Below, one piece after another: positions 9,801-18,095 of a stretch of DNA of 29,874 nucleotides. Position 1 is the first letter of the stretch, and the number at the start of each line of letters is the position of its first letter. The translations under genes and the position numbers were made by a program. This DNA is from a virus: the IMG/VR virus record IMGVR_UViG_3300006919_000276, positions 1-29,874 of that record; one strand, given 5' to 3'. Under the pieces are notes generated by a model, which was given only the letters and a program-made list of their open reading frames with translations, searched no databases and was not told the origin of the DNA.

Positions 9801-11162
9801 ATCAGTAGCTGTTGTATTTAAACTTAATGAACCAACTTCTGTATGTAATTGATTTAATGCACCTGTGATTGTATTGTTACTATCTCCTGAATCGATAGTA
9901 CTAATACTTTCACTACCGATTTGATCTTCATGTTCTCTTACTGCAGCAGTTAAGTTTGATGCTGATGTTCCTAAGTTACTTGCTGTGACATCACCAATTT
10001 CATCGTGAATTTGCTCGAGTGCACCAGTGATAGTATCATTAGAACTAGAAATATCAGTAATATCAACATTACCAATTTGTGTTTCATGTTCAGCGATTGC
10101 GCTACTTACTGTTGAAGCAGTTGTTCCCATTGCTAAAGCAGTAATTGTTCCTAATTCTGCATCGTGTTCGTTAATTGCTAATACAACATCATTAGCAGAT
10201 GTAGTTAAATTTTCTACTGTACCAATATCATCTTGTAATTCATTAATAGCTGCTACTAAATCGAGAGAGAAAACTTTAATTGTATTTGTATTTGCTGCAG
10301 GAGTTGTAAGTTCAATATAACTACCATAAGTACTATCAACCGCTGTTAATGCTCCATGATCTGCAGCTGCAATTTCATCGGCTGAACCTAATACTCTTAA
10401 TTTTGCTGTAGCACTAAAAGATCCTTGAGATGTTTTAAATCTAATTTCACTTGAATCTACTGAGTGAAGAACACCATACCAATTTGAATCAGATTCAATA
10501 TCTCCTTGTGTACTTAATGAACTTCCATTCTGATAAACTGTTACACCTTCACTAAATGAATTACCTACAGATGGTGAATTACTAATCGCAGAAACACCAG
10601 CAATTTTTGGTGCAAAGAATCCATTTGCTGCCATACCTTGAGTTAATTCTGTGTTATTATTGTAAACTCTAGCGATTGCTACTGGATATGATTCAATAAT
10701 AATCCTAGCAATATTAGCATTTGCAATTGTATCAGGTGAACCTGTGCCTACTTTTAAATCAGCACTTGAACTAAATGTTCCTGTTGAATCTCTTACAATA
10801 ATTTTATTTACAGATGCAGAAACAATAGTAGCTGACCAACTTTCAGAACCAGATGAGCCTTGATAAATAATTGCATTCGCAACATATGATGCATCAAGTG
10901 ATGATACACCTTCAAGAATAATAGATCCACCAGTATTATCAATAGTATGTTGTGGGCTTAATTCAAACCTTGTAACTTTAGAGTTATTATCAGCTCCATC
11001 AAATAAAACTTGTCCAGCTGAAGCAGTATAACTATAAGTTTTATCTGCTAATAAAGCATCAAGCTGTTCGTTATCACCAACGTGTAACGATATTTCATTT
11101 GTCTTCTGTCTTAAGATCTCTAACGTATCTTGTTTTAAAACTCTAGTTTCTTTATTTGCCAT
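3516..11162 (-). CDS. Giant tail fibre protein (2548 aa) with C-terminal S74 chaperone
   Basis: This is the longest gene of the window. Residues 1-300 are beta-rich. Residues about 300-740 hold 17 repeats of the form LxxAINExExxIG, probably a trimeric helical or coiled-coil shaft. Residues about 750-2400 are Thr/Asn/Gly-rich beta repeats with fibre motifs (TAAELNIMDG, ALTVAGGVGIGEDLYVAGDL, NLTVQGTQTT) and a duplicated unit around VDTNGDGSVNNTLGA. Residues 2447-2548 are an S74 intramolecular chaperone: SDVKLKENI, then GVIAQNVEKVLP, HVDYNQLSALFIEAI and a terminal coiled coil. Ser2447 and Lys2452 have the spacing of the autocleavage dyad known from endosialidase tailspikes, so cleavage before Ser2447 is expected after trimerisation. 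The ATG overlaps the stop of the 77-residue gene (TAATG), and a late promoter lies inside that gene. The role is a host-recognition long tail fibre; the receptor is unknown. Confidence 0.88.
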   Translation of the reverse strand: MANKETRVLKQDTLEILRQKTNEISLHVGDNEQLDALLADKTYSYTASAGQVLFDGADNNSKVTRFELSPQHTIDNTGGSIILEGVSSLDASYVANAIIYQGSSGSESWSATIVSASVNKIIVRDSTGTFSSSADLKVGTGSPDTIANANIARIIIESYPVAIARVYNNNTELTQGMAANGFFAPKIAGVSAISNSPSVGNSFSEGVTVYQNGSSLSTQGDIESDSNWYGVLHSVDSSEIRFKTSQGSFSATAKLRVLGSADEIAAADHGALTAVDSTYGSYIELTTPAANTNTIKVFSLDLVAAINELQDDIGTVENLTTSANDVVLAINEHDAELGTITALAMGTTASTVSSAIAEHETQIGNVDITDISSSNDTITGALEQIHDEIGDVTASNLGTSASNLTAAVREHEDQIGSESISTIDSGDSNNTITGALNQLHTEVGSLSLNTTATDLTAAINEHEGDIGNMSLTGLTATDLSAAIRELRVELGNHLEIDDATGYSATTAVGGIKEIQGDIGDVDDLDTNAVSDLVAAINELENVLRDDTTQRTGYVMGTDANNVVAAINEIETFLRGTNSDYTITTAAANVRDALREHESQIGNMVFGASGPVDAVNSTTLTGAINVLDAEIGNTNYNSMGTDISTALLNVYNDINTTNSLTTLQTTNKFIVGAINEIDADLFNAVGSERRTMSDLSTTDKTSIVDAINEIYADIHTSGSVTLDTDASHLVGAINEIEAVFDASAKNITAGTNAFLITSGAFTVNSDGNIKLDNGSNHTILQADGVEYGRFTKSGTDFQLKAGHLGALFLTASGQNATFANNLTVSNDLIVTNNVDIEGNVDVNGSIETDGLSINGTTVTATAAELNIMDGNTAASSTTIADADRVVVNDNGTMKQVAVTDLAAYFDDEITNMPNLVQSGALNSGSITSGFGSINIGTSTLNAGIITGTQFRIGNAQIVEAELETIDGVVAGTVGASKVVVVDANKDITGFRNITLSGELDAGSLDISGNVDTDGTLDVALGSTLRGAVSITNNTASSSSATGALTVAGGVGIGEDLYVAGDLYVEGTRTELNVTTLEVEDTLVLAGNDLSSEPTSGGFGLEVGPITSPSGVASGVTGAHSIVYNYATDRWEADGSLILSQATLGSPNIEGQAFESGDNLDFTASNGVSVTTSKSGTTHTVLYQNTDRGSSQSIFKNIVAGGVTISAESNNDTLTFTDDGVINALASGTTDDAIALSHADVFTGTAGNFGQVNAQDGQYIKSLTLTAEGHVSAITTGDFDTRYEASDPAWNLKVSGTQIDPVNNGDSVDFAVSSVDGVAGLTITSSTDNTDSVITLAHANTSSIGNLASNNSDGTVIQDLTLTYDTYGHALTRSVGTVNLDNRYIRSFVVEDGDGSKVTINQANEWKFVEGSGTGATIDINWTDITPGSDTDPYDLTFTVNNTDRGSSQNIFKNIAVTDTDSGYSYAETGTVVADSNNDTVTFVSGGAIDIDVDATNDAIRISHSDTSSASSSNNSGRTYIQDITIDTYGHVTGIGTATETYSYTHPTYNGDDFSIDTGPLTGATVISDLDINVTTDSIGSVVDANGTVATRNLTLGDLGFAGWDVEVNGTHVADIGNNGDVDFKNGNHTTAVWTASGNRIQWNHNTFTSGGTTYGNNGTTVLSQVIVDGYGHTRAWQTTDLTSHFDDYSSWSLTADSGGTATIGSGNTVDIEGGTSISTVRSGNKVTVNFVDPGYLTSQRTATLTAVNSGADGNDPILRLSDGSNSDIRITDSGSVTVTYTNSGAINIHGTDNNTDVDVSVANLTSRLAQTSGTINIGDTSVSDNTIVIRGNLTVQGTQTTANAEVLQISDNKILLNYDYPNQAPTEDAFFEVERGSYVNSYIQWNENTNRWQFAEGDTSMTLRNFSRAPDDANLTRFYIRPDDNSNIEITKDEVLAIDGGTAISTDFVTVNSGESHRLQINHENVTRDDPPAGSATLSYGNNFSAVTGVTSNAQGHITAVNTSQFTMPSAYSLPLASSATRGGIKVGYSENGKNYPVELASEKAYVNVPWTDTNTFRTVSVDTNGDGSVNNTLGASETLVLKKGSNISLSESGGIVTISSTDTNTVTRVKASNGTLQSGDITIAASGSASVSQSGNTITINATDTNTTYGVAAANTLGLIEVGYTTNSGARNYAVQLSGNDAYVNVPWTDTNTNTFRTVSVDTNGDGSVNNTLGATETLTFKKGSNITLSESGGVITISSTDTNTDTFLNDVSVVDNGANIILRHTMSNSTSHDIGITAGTGITLTEGTDTFAIASTTNLSFSRTSSALTVTSSNGNNVTLPAADANGPGLLTVGGHTLLSTIDTNANQNIAGNGISLTNSDKTINLDYDQRLPYSSGTHVKVGHSGTNGKSYLDFNVATASGDSGYIDVYTSADGLSGELLNFKFEGDGDFHAAGDVIAFSATTASDVKLKENIERVEGALEKVSQLDGVKFTWKKDGKESAGVIAQNVEKVLPSAVKEVETLDGEEINKHVDYNQLSALFIEAIKELKEENKLLRDEIENLKSINS
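3521..3528 (-). promoter_or_regulatory. T4-type late promoter octamer before the 113-aa gene
   Basis: TATAAATAGTTAA on the minus strand covers the final codons and stop of the giant fibre gene. The expected start point, near 3515, would leave a leader of about ten bases and would cut into the AAGGAA ribosome binding site. It may therefore be weak, or a coincidence of the codons for Ser-Ile-Asn-Ser. Confidence 0.4.
4428..5034 (-). repeat. Duplicated coding unit in the giant fibre
   Basis: Two near-identical stretches of about 185-195 bases, at roughly 4428-4622 and 4852-5034, encode the same run: FRTVSVDTNGDGSVNNTLGA, followed by a TLxFKKGSNIxLSESGG block. Differences are mostly third-base or conservative, so this looks like an internal duplication under selection. 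About 230 bases of related but different fibre sequence separate the copies. Confidence 0.75.
8945..10262 (-). repeat. Seventeen AINE-type repeats in the giant fibre
   Basis: Reading the translated minus strand I count 17 units matching LxxAINExExxIG, for example LVAAINELQDDIG, LTAAINEHEGDIG and IVDAINEIYADI. Unit length is variable, mostly 20-35 residues. They occupy residues about 300-740. The pattern suggests short amphipathic helices alternating with Thr/Ser-rich linkers, as in other phage fibre shafts. The DNA is diverged between units. Confidence 0.8.
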
Positions 11163-11395
11163 TATTTACCACCAAGTAATTTTTCTAACATTTTTTTAAT
11201 TTCGACCATATCTTTTTTTAATTGATCGATGTCTTGCCTTTGTTGTTCATCAATTTCTTGTTGAGCTTTTGCTGCAACAATTTGAGATCTACGTGCTTCA
11301 TAAGCACCGCTATTAGTATTTATAATAGCATTGGTAGAAGTATCTCTAACTAAATCAGGATTATTTTCTACTTGTACTTTTTTCTTTCTTGGCAT
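11162..11395 (-). CDS. Small basic/coiled-coil structural-module protein, 77 aa
   Basis: The protein starts with a basic patch (MPRKKKVQVE) and ends in a strongly amphipathic helix (IDQLKKDMVEIKKMLEKLLG) with leucine/methionine/isoleucine heptads, so it is probably an oligomeric coiled coil. AGGA lies about seven bases before the ATG. It sits between the DUF4815-type protein and the giant fibre and shares a TAATG junction with the fibre, suggesting it acts with one of them, perhaps as an adaptor or assembly factor. The gene also contains the late promoter for the giant fibre. I do not recognise a named family. Confidence 0.7.
   Translation of the reverse strand: MPRKKKVQVENNPDLVRDTSTNAIINTNSGAYEARRSQIVAAKAQQEIDEQQRQDIDQLKKDMVEIKKMLEKLLGGK
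11317..11324 (-). promoter_or_regulatory. T4-type late promoter inside the 77-aa gene, driving the giant fibre
   Basis: The minus strand reads TATAAATACTAATAG, the closest match in the window to the full T4 late consensus TATAAATACTATT. It lies about 155 bases upstream of the giant fibre ATG. Being within a coding region it may be partly constrained by codons. Confidence 0.65.
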
Positions 11396-11403
11396 TCTCT
11401 ATC

Positions 11404-14400
11404 CTATGTTGCTGCTATCGCTCTAAAATCCTTTATTGTTGGTACTGCTGCTGAGTTACTTGATCTCATAACAATCTTAAATGCCATTGAACCAAAACTT
11501 CCTGTTGGATCAATGGAGTATTTAACTTCATCATAAACAGATCTATCATTATTGATAACAATTGGTTCTGCAGGTGTTGCTAAAGTCCAAGCTAAAGCAT
11601 CAAAGTCACCATCTTCTCCCGCACCAGTTGTTTTCCAATATAAATCTACAGTAGCACCTGTTGGAACGTTAGCTCCTAAATAAACATCAATTACATCTGC
11701 TTCTTCTTCAAGATCAATTTTCTTAGTTATATATTTAGCTAACTCAGATCCACCTATACCATTTGTTTCTGCTACGTAATTACTGTAAGCACTTGTATTA
11801 TTTCCTGCATCACCAATTCTATTTTGAATTGCAACAGCTGATAATCTATTTTGATCAATAACTGGAGTTAAATGATTTTTTGTGGAAGATAATACTGCTC
11901 TAATTTTTAAACTCTTACCTGCTGCTTCATTACCAGGTGAACATACAACCCTAGGCGAATGGAAATAAAGATTCTGATTAGGTAAAAACTCAAATTCACT
12001 TTGTGCTTGATATGCAGTTTCGGTTCCATCAACTGATTGTTGTGATGTTGTTGTTAAGAAACATCTTAAATCTGTATTAGGCACTGTAAAATGTTCTAGC
12101 TTAGTATGTAAAGCATCTATGTGTTTATTTTCTGTAGCAGTAACTGATGTTCCACCTCCAGTTCCTGTAGCAGTTGCATTACTTGATCCACATGTTATTG
12201 TATACGAATCTTGTTCTATGTTAGCGATTGTTTTTGTTCCATTAATATCATTAGCAGCAATTCCATTTAATGCAGTAGCTCCTGCTATTGTTACGCTTGA
12301 ACCACTATTATGCATACCATGATTTCTATGTTGTACTCTTACAACTGTTGAACCAGAAGTTGTTGTTAATGGATTACCAACTAAACTCACTGCTGGTAAT
12401 GCATCATTATCAAAAGTAACTTCAGCACTTAATGAACTAAACTGAGCTCTCTTTAAAGTAAACTTAAGATCTTTAGTTTGATCTGGTGTCCATGTTGATG
12501 CATTCTGTGATGTAAAGAATGAACCACCGTGTGGTTGTTTTGTAATTCTATAATCAACATTAGTTACATCGAATCCACCCATTTCTGCAACCCATGCTTC
12601 GTACTCATCACATGGTGATTTAATAACAATAGCATATTCAACATCTTGTTGTAAGTATACAGGAAAATCGAATGGGAAATTTGTAGCACTTGATGCATTA
12701 GTAGAAACATTGACTGAACTAGGTAATAATGTTACTTCAGTTCCTGGCACTACTGTTTGAGTAGGTATTCCATTAGATGTTGTTCTAATACTTACTTCAA
12801 CACCAGCTGGTGATTTAACTGCTTTCGTTTTAAAGAATAAATCAAGTGATGTTACAAAGATACCGCCTTCTTTTTCAATAAGAATTGTTTGTGCTAATGG
12901 ATCTTCCCATCTTGTAGTTTCTCTAACGAATGATTCTCTTACAACTCTATTATCACTTACTTCAGATTGAACAAGCTTAGGAACCTTTGTACTAATAATT
13001 GTATTTTGTACGGATTCAATTAAACCTTGTGCGTGAAATGTTGCTTCAGAGAAAGTTGATTCATCGCTTCTATTATTTGTTGTGCTATCTGACAATCTAA
13101 ATTCTTTTTGGCCAGTTTTAAATTTAAGTGATGAGTTTCTTGGTATAATAAATGATCCTGTAACTTGACCATTTGCATCAGTAGTTAATGAACCAGAACT
13201 TGAAGCTGGATGTGATGTAACACCATTATAAACGTCTGATTGATCACTAGTATTTGTCCATTCTTGGAATGATTCTTGTTTTACATAATCAGTTATACCG
13301 ATACCATCAAAGAAAGCATATACCTTTGTGTTAGGCTTCATTTGCTTGGCTTCAAAATAAATTTTTCTTGATCTCATGAATGGAACAAAGTTAACTTCAA
13401 CAACTCTACTTCCAGCATTTCTCTCTATAATATCAAATCCAACATCTGTTCTGATACCAGTTCTTGATTGATTAGATGTAGTAGTAGTTGTTATACTTTG
13501 GTTATTTCTATTATTTCTTCCACCACGACCGAACCACCAAACATCTCTTTGTGGTTCAACCCTTATATCTTCATCTACACCAAACCAATTTGTTTCCCAT
13601 TCATTCCATACTGTACCAAGAATTCCTGATTCTTCTGCTAATTCTACAAACTGATCGTAAGCTCCTGTCTCATCTATAATAACATCAGGTCTTACATCAG
13701 TTTCTTTCCATTCATCAGATTCTGGTGAAAGCTTAAGTGAACCACCCCATTCAAAGATATTATATGGATTAACATTAATCGCGACACTAGCATAAGGTTG
13801 AACTGTATGATTTACTTGTGAATATGGCAATGTCCAAATAGAACTATTCTTAACCGCAGTATTTGTAGCTGTAGCTGATGTAACCATATTAACATTCTTT
13901 GAATTACACTTAGCTCTTAATGTTCCTTGTACTTTATCAATAGCACACTTACCACCTAATGTATCAGGATGTTGATTATTAATTACATTATGTCCTCTAA
14001 ATGAATCTACTAAAATACCATTTTTAAATCTAGTATTATTATTCGAATCAACCATAAATGTATCTGAAGCAGATTGTTCTAATAAAGATAATGATGTATA
14101 GTATTCTAAGTTCTTAATTCTTTTATCAAGCTTAGCAATATCTTTCATTGTATATCTTTTATTTTCAACTAACTGAGGTATAATATCATTAGTATTAAAC
14201 ACATAAGGCTTTAACTTTAATTGATATAATGAAATAGAATCTTCTCTATCTTCTGGAGGTTGAGGAATATCTGATGCTACGCCTTTTACAATTTCATATG
14301 TACCATCTCTTTTTAAAATTAGTTTATCAATTCTTGGTAAGTAATATGATATATCACTTTCGAAAATATGGGCAGGCTTAGGTGATCTCGAAATTTTAAA

Positions 14401-16638
14401 TCCTGAACCTGTACTAAATTCAGAACCAGTTGTTGCACCTGACTCGGCTTTACGAGGTCTAAAGTCTACACAATCTCTTAATTGTAAAACACCCTTTGAA
14501 CTATTGAAAGAACCTATGGTTGCATAATCTGCAGTAGGATAAGAATCAACTGAGAAATAATCTCCATCTCCATGGTTATAAAAATCGAATGTAACAATTA
14601 AATCTTTTCCAACATCAATAGCAGGAGTTGATTGATTTTTGATAATTCTACCATTTTCATAGAAGTTATCTCTTTGTCCATTATCTAATGTAAATCTATT
14701 TGTTACAGTATTTCCACCATCTTCTACAATTGAAACAATTCTAATTATATCTGCATGATCTAAATCAAATGATTCTTGACCAGTAGTAATATTAGAACTA
14801 GAAATTGTTAAAGTTTCACTATTCACTCTTGACTTATTTTTCCTAGCTAAATTCTTTTTAGCAGTAACTAGAACTTTACATGTACCAGAAATACCTAGTG
14901 CAGTAGCATTAAATGTAACGGAGGTTGAACCATTTCCTCCTGCTGTAATATTACCAGATACACCAGTTTTAACTGCGCCTGAAGCTGGAGCAATAATAAT
15001 ATCAACTTGATCTGAAATAACTCCTGAAGATGCAGGTAAACTTACTTGTAATGATCCAGTTGAAACAGAACCTGTTAAGATATGTCTTACTTTATATTCA
15101 GTATTTGTTAAATTTTTAATAGCATCATACGGTAATTTATGTAAGCCGCTATTAAATCCAGTGGCAAATCTTGTTCCTGCTGTAGCTAATGTGGCACTAA
15201 ATGATGTAGATGATTGTGTTATAGTTGTAACATTATTAAATGAATATCCAGCATCCATAACAATATCAAATAAATATAATCTAATATGATCACTAAATAT
15301 TTCAAGACCACGAGCTCTTGCTGTACCTCTTGCTGTACTACTAATATTTAAATCTAATGTTGTATATGTTTCTAAATCTGGTATACCTTCAACTGTATTT
15401 GTAGTTAACTTAACATAGTTACCTACCGTAATTTGTGTATTAGTATTTGTTTCTGTTTCAGTAGCATCATTACCTCGAGGCTTATCAACCTCAACAAATT
15501 CTTTTGATGTTTTTTCTACTCTAAATCCTTGGATATATGCGATAGATTTTTCAACACCAATAGCTAATTTATCGGCATCACCTCCATTAGCTGCTAGCTT
15601 ATATCCAAAATTAGTTGTATCATCTAAGTGTTCTTTAATATCTAATTCGAATAAACCTACAATATAATCGCCAGATTCTTCATGTGTTCTATTAGCTAAT
15701 CTCTTTGTTAATTCTGTATCAGACGTTTTATCTGTGACATCTAATCGAACAACACCATTTTCTATAGTAGCTAAAGGAACATATTCATCAATTGTTCTAT
15801 TCGTATCTGTATCTAAATCTTCTTTAATAAGTGTTGTTGAAATTTTATATCTATCTGCACCTGGTGCTGCTGTATTAGGAACACCTTGAGCATTATCTAA
15901 TAAGCTTGTATCTCCTGCAGAAGTTTGAATAGTTTGAGATACTTGCAAACCTACAACATAGTTTGGTGTATTTGTATATTTGTCTAATACTAATGTTTGA
16001 TTAGGCACATATACAAAACAACCAGAAATAAAGTATACACCTTCTCTTACATTATATGTTGAACCTTGTCCAGTTGAATTAGCAATAGTTGATACTGAAT
16101 TACTACCATCAACATTAGATCCGCCACCAACCATAAGATATCGAGTTGTTGATGTATCAGTTGAAACAACTTCACCAACACCAAATTTTTCTACTGTTCT
16201 ATTAGGACCACCTTTGTTTAAGTATTTAATATAAATTGTATCTGGATCAGAACCAGTTGCAGCTACAACTTTATCAACAATAGCTGTAACTTGGTGAGTA
16301 GTATTTGCAGTACCAGTTAGAATAGTACCTTTAACAATTTCTGAAAGATAATTCGCAGTAGTATAATCTACTGAATTGTGTTGGAATGTTCCTTCAACTT
16401 TTAAATATTCGTGAGAAATATTGAGTGATGCTTCACCATTAACTACGCGTGATCCATCTTTAAAAGCATATTGACCATGACGATCGATCTGTGCCTGTAA
16501 AGCAGTTTGCATTTGAGTAAGCTCACGAGCTTGAACCGATCTTCCAGGCCTAAACAGTATTCTTTGATAATTTTTAGTTTCATCAAAGTCGTCGTAGTAA
16601 GGCGCTATGCCATAATTTTTAATCGATGTTGTACTCAT
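11404..16638 (-). CDS. DUF4815-type large virion structural protein, 1744 aa
   Basis: The N-terminus (YYDDFDETKNYQRILFRPGR, then SVQARELTQMQTALQAQIDR) is the signature of DUF4815 virion proteins common in marine T4-like phages. That family appears to span roughly residues 1-850, including ARGLEIFSDHIRLYLFDIVM near 440-460. A second conserved block near 1080-1105 (FVPFMRSRKIYFEAKQMKPN) is followed by beta domains and a C-terminal jelly-roll-like region (LYFHSPRVVCS near 1560). GAGAGAAG precedes the ATG. It directly follows gp8 in the wedge operon, which in T4 is the neighbourhood of genes 9-12. I infer a baseplate-periphery or fibre-attachment role comparable in position to gp10, but not proven homology. 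Confidence 0.8.
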   Translation of the reverse strand: MSTTSIKNYGIAPYYDDFDETKNYQRILFRPGRSVQARELTQMQTALQAQIDRHGQYAFKDGSRVVNGEASLNISHEYLKVEGTFQHNSVDYTTANYLSEIVKGTILTGTANTTHQVTAIVDKVVAATGSDPDTIYIKYLNKGGPNRTVEKFGVGEVVSTDTSTTRYLMVGGGSNVDGSNSVSTIANSTGQGSTYNVREGVYFISGCFVYVPNQTLVLDKYTNTPNYVVGLQVSQTIQTSAGDTSLLDNAQGVPNTAAPGADRYKISTTLIKEDLDTDTNRTIDEYVPLATIENGVVRLDVTDKTSDTELTKRLANRTHEESGDYIVGLFELDIKEHLDDTTNFGYKLAANGGDADKLAIGVEKSIAYIQGFRVEKTSKEFVEVDKPRGNDATETETNTNTQITVGNYVKLTTNTVEGIPDLETYTTLDLNISSTARGTARARGLEIFSDHIRLYLFDIVMDAGYSFNNVTTITQSSTSFSATLATAGTRFATGFNSGLHKLPYDAIKNLTNTEYKVRHILTGSVSTGSLQVSLPASSGVISDQVDIIIAPASGAVKTGVSGNITAGGNGSTSVTFNATALGISGTCKVLVTAKKNLARKNKSRVNSETLTISSSNITTGQESFDLDHADIIRIVSIVEDGGNTVTNRFTLDNGQRDNFYENGRIIKNQSTPAIDVGKDLIVTFDFYNHGDGDYFSVDSYPTADYATIGSFNSSKGVLQLRDCVDFRPRKAESGATTGSEFSTGSGFKISRSPKPAHIFESDISYYLPRIDKLILKRDGTYEIVKGVASDIPQPPEDREDSISLYQLKLKPYVFNTNDIIPQLVENKRYTMKDIAKLDKRIKNLEYYTSLSLLEQSASDTFMVDSNNNTRFKNGILVDSFRGHNVINNQHPDTLGGKCAIDKVQGTLRAKCNSKNVNMVTSATATNTAVKNSSIWTLPYSQVNHTVQPYASVAINVNPYNIFEWGGSLKLSPESDEWKETDVRPDVIIDETGAYDQFVELAEESGILGTVWNEWETNWFGVDEDIRVEPQRDVWWFGRGGRNNRNNQSITTTTTSNQSRTGIRTDVGFDIIERNAGSRVVEVNFVPFMRSRKIYFEAKQMKPNTKVYAFFDGIGITDYVKQESFQEWTNTSDQSDVYNGVTSHPASSSGSLTTDANGQVTGSFIIPRNSSLKFKTGQKEFRLSDSTTNNRSDESTFSEATFHAQGLIESVQNTIISTKVPKLVQSEVSDNRVVRESFVRETTRWEDPLAQTILIEKEGGIFVTSLDLFFKTKAVKSPAGVEVSIRTTSNGIPTQTVVPGTEVTLLPSSVNVSTNASSATNFPFDFPVYLQQDVEYAIVIKSPCDEYEAWVAEMGGFDVTNVDYRITKQPHGGSFFTSQNASTWTPDQTKDLKFTLKRAQFSSLSAEVTFDNDALPAVSLVGNPLTTTSGSTVVRVQHRNHGMHNSGSSVTIAGATALNGIAANDINGTKTIANIEQDSYTITCGSSNATATGTGGGTSVTATENKHIDALHTKLEHFTVPNTDLRCFLTTTSQQSVDGTETAYQAQSEFEFLPNQNLYFHSPRVVCSPGNEAAGKSLKIRAVLSSTKNHLTPVIDQNRLSAVAIQNRIGDAGNNTSAYSNYVAETNGIGGSELAKYITKKIDLEEEADVIDVYLGANVPTGATVDLYWKTTGAGEDGDFDALAWTLATPAEPIVINNDRSVYDEVKYSIDPTGSFGSMAFKIVMRSSNSAAVPTIKDFRAIAAT

Positions 16639-16654
16639 ATCTTCTCTCTTCTAA

Positions 16655-18082
16655 TTAGAATTCAATAATAACTTTAATATCTTCAATCTGTGTAGCTGTT
16701 CTATTAATTGGATTTCTGTTTTCCATAAAAATGATTTGACCACTTTCTTTATTAACTTCAGGATTTGTTAAGAAATCATTAGCCGTAGTTTTAGGTACAC
16801 CAGTAGCACCAGAAGTTTGTCCTGTTACTGTGTTACCTGAACCATGCGCAAATGTTCCATAACCAGTTTTACTATTTTGATTATAATAAATTTCTCCAGT
16901 TCCTGAATCAATTGATACTACGTATGCTTGTACTAATGATGCTCCAGAACCTTGAGTAATTAATTCATCAACTTGGAATGTTCCAGTTTTAGAAGCAAAA
17001 TCTAAAGCGCCTGTTGCATTTAATGTTGTAGCTGTAGCGATAGTTGTTAACCCGTAATTAGTTGGATTTTTAACAAGTGTTACTTGTCTGAAATCATTTC
17101 CAACAGTAAGATCTCCACCGCCTGTACCTTCTAGTAAAGTATTAACTGCTACAAAGAATCCACCTAGTTCTTTTATTGGATCAGTTCCATGACCACCAGC
17201 TGGAGAAATAACTGCTCTCGCAGATGCATCACTACCACCTCCACCAGAAATTCTTACATCAGCAATTGTATAACCAGTTCCTTTATTTGTAATAGTAAAT
17301 CCAGTAACAGCACCACCTGAAACAGTAGCTGTCGCTTGAGCGCCAGATCCATCACCTGTTATATACACTGTAGGAGCAGAAGTATATCCTGTTCCTCCAC
17401 TTCCTGATGTAGTAGCTAGTTCGATTCTTTCAATACCTCCAGCATTAGCGTGTTGAGCTGAAGCTTTTTGATTTAGGTATTGTGCATAGTCTGCTTCTGA
17501 TAAAGCATTCTCTGCGGTTGTATCATTGTTATAATCTGATGCTTGACCTCCTGCTCTTGGATCAACTGTTTTAACGGGCATATATGAAGTTGTCAAGAAT
17601 TTTTCTGCATCAGCAACGGAAACTGTATACATGTATTTCCAAGTGTAACCATCTGATTCTGCTGTTGGTACTGTTAATGTTTGTACAGGTTCTTGTGTTG
17701 AATTACCGCTTCCTTGTTTAATACACTTATAAACTTTAAACTCTGAAGTAATAATATAAAACGCTTTATCGAAAATATCTGGATCATTAGAATCCCATTC
17801 GTAATATTGTCCACCTGATTGCCATGTATGTCTTGGAACTACATGTGATACATCATTAGCGCCAAGTAGTTTATAAGCAAATACGTTTTGATGTGCTTCT
17901 CCTAATTGATCTAATGTATCTGCTGGTGTAAAAGGTGTTGTGTCTGTTGTATCAGAAGTTGTTAAAGACCAGACATCTGATTTACCAATACCAACATATA
18001 CACTAGTACCAGCATCAGCAATATCTGCTTTAAAGTTTTCTGCGTTCAACGTTCTGAATTTAGATGTTACTATTGCCGTCAT
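16655..18082 (-). CDS. 8: Baseplate wedge subunit gp8
   Basis: Both ends match T4 gp8: the N-terminus reads [16 protein letters not shown], and the C-terminus reads [20 protein letters not shown], against the T4 end with the YMENRPP block. At 475 residues it is longer than T4 gp8 (334). The extra length lies between: residues about 215-295 contain two GxGYxxxP-type beta repeats ([36 protein letters not shown]), and residues about 365-425 contain a module ending in TGQTSGATG. gp8 dimers bridge the wedge arm to gp7 and gp10 in T4. It lies between gp7 and the DUF4815-type gene, and a late promoter sits about 50 bases upstream inside gp7. Confidence 0.9.
   Translation of the reverse strand: MTAIVTSKFRTLNAENFKADIADAGTSVYVGIGKSDVWSLTTSDTTDTTPFTPADTLDQLGEAHQNVFAYKLLGANDVSHVVPRHTWQSGGQYYEWDSNDPDIFDKAFYIITSEFKVYKCIKQGSGNSTQEPVQTLTVPTAESDGYTWKYMYTVSVADAEKFLTTSYMPVKTVDPRAGGQASDYNNDTTAENALSEADYAQYLNQKASAQHANAGGIERIELATTSGSGGTGYTSAPTVYITGDGSGAQATATVSGGAVTGFTITNKGTGYTIADVRISGGGGSDASARAVISPAGGHGTDPIKELGGFFVAVNTLLEGTGGGDLTVGNDFRQVTLVKNPTNYGLTTIATATTLNATGALDFASKTGTFQVDELITQGSGASLVQAYVVSIDSGTGEIYYNQNSKTGYGTFAHGSGNTVTGQTSGATGVPKTTANDFLTNPEVNKESGQIIFMENRNPINRTATQIEDIKVIIEF
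17198..17440 (-). repeat. GxGYxxxP beta-repeat insert in gp8
   Basis: Residues about 215-295 of gp8 read as two units built on [13 protein letters not shown] and [12 protein letters not shown], each followed by an AxAxV strand and a [13 protein letters not shown] turn. T4 gp8 has no equivalent. The same unit type occurs in the neighbouring gp7 homologue. Confidence 0.7.
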
Positions 18083-18095
18083 TTTTTATTTCCCG

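Noticed and set aside
8945-10262. Regularly spaced repeats that might suggest a CRISPR-like array
   Set aside because: The repeats are conserved at protein level and diverged at DNA level, and they lie in one long reading frame; there are no identical direct repeats with unique spacers.
8431-10320. Several antisense plus-strand frames of about 60-115 codons inside the giant fibre
   Set aside because: Low-complexity repeats suppress stop codons on the opposite strand; none has a start signal or domain.
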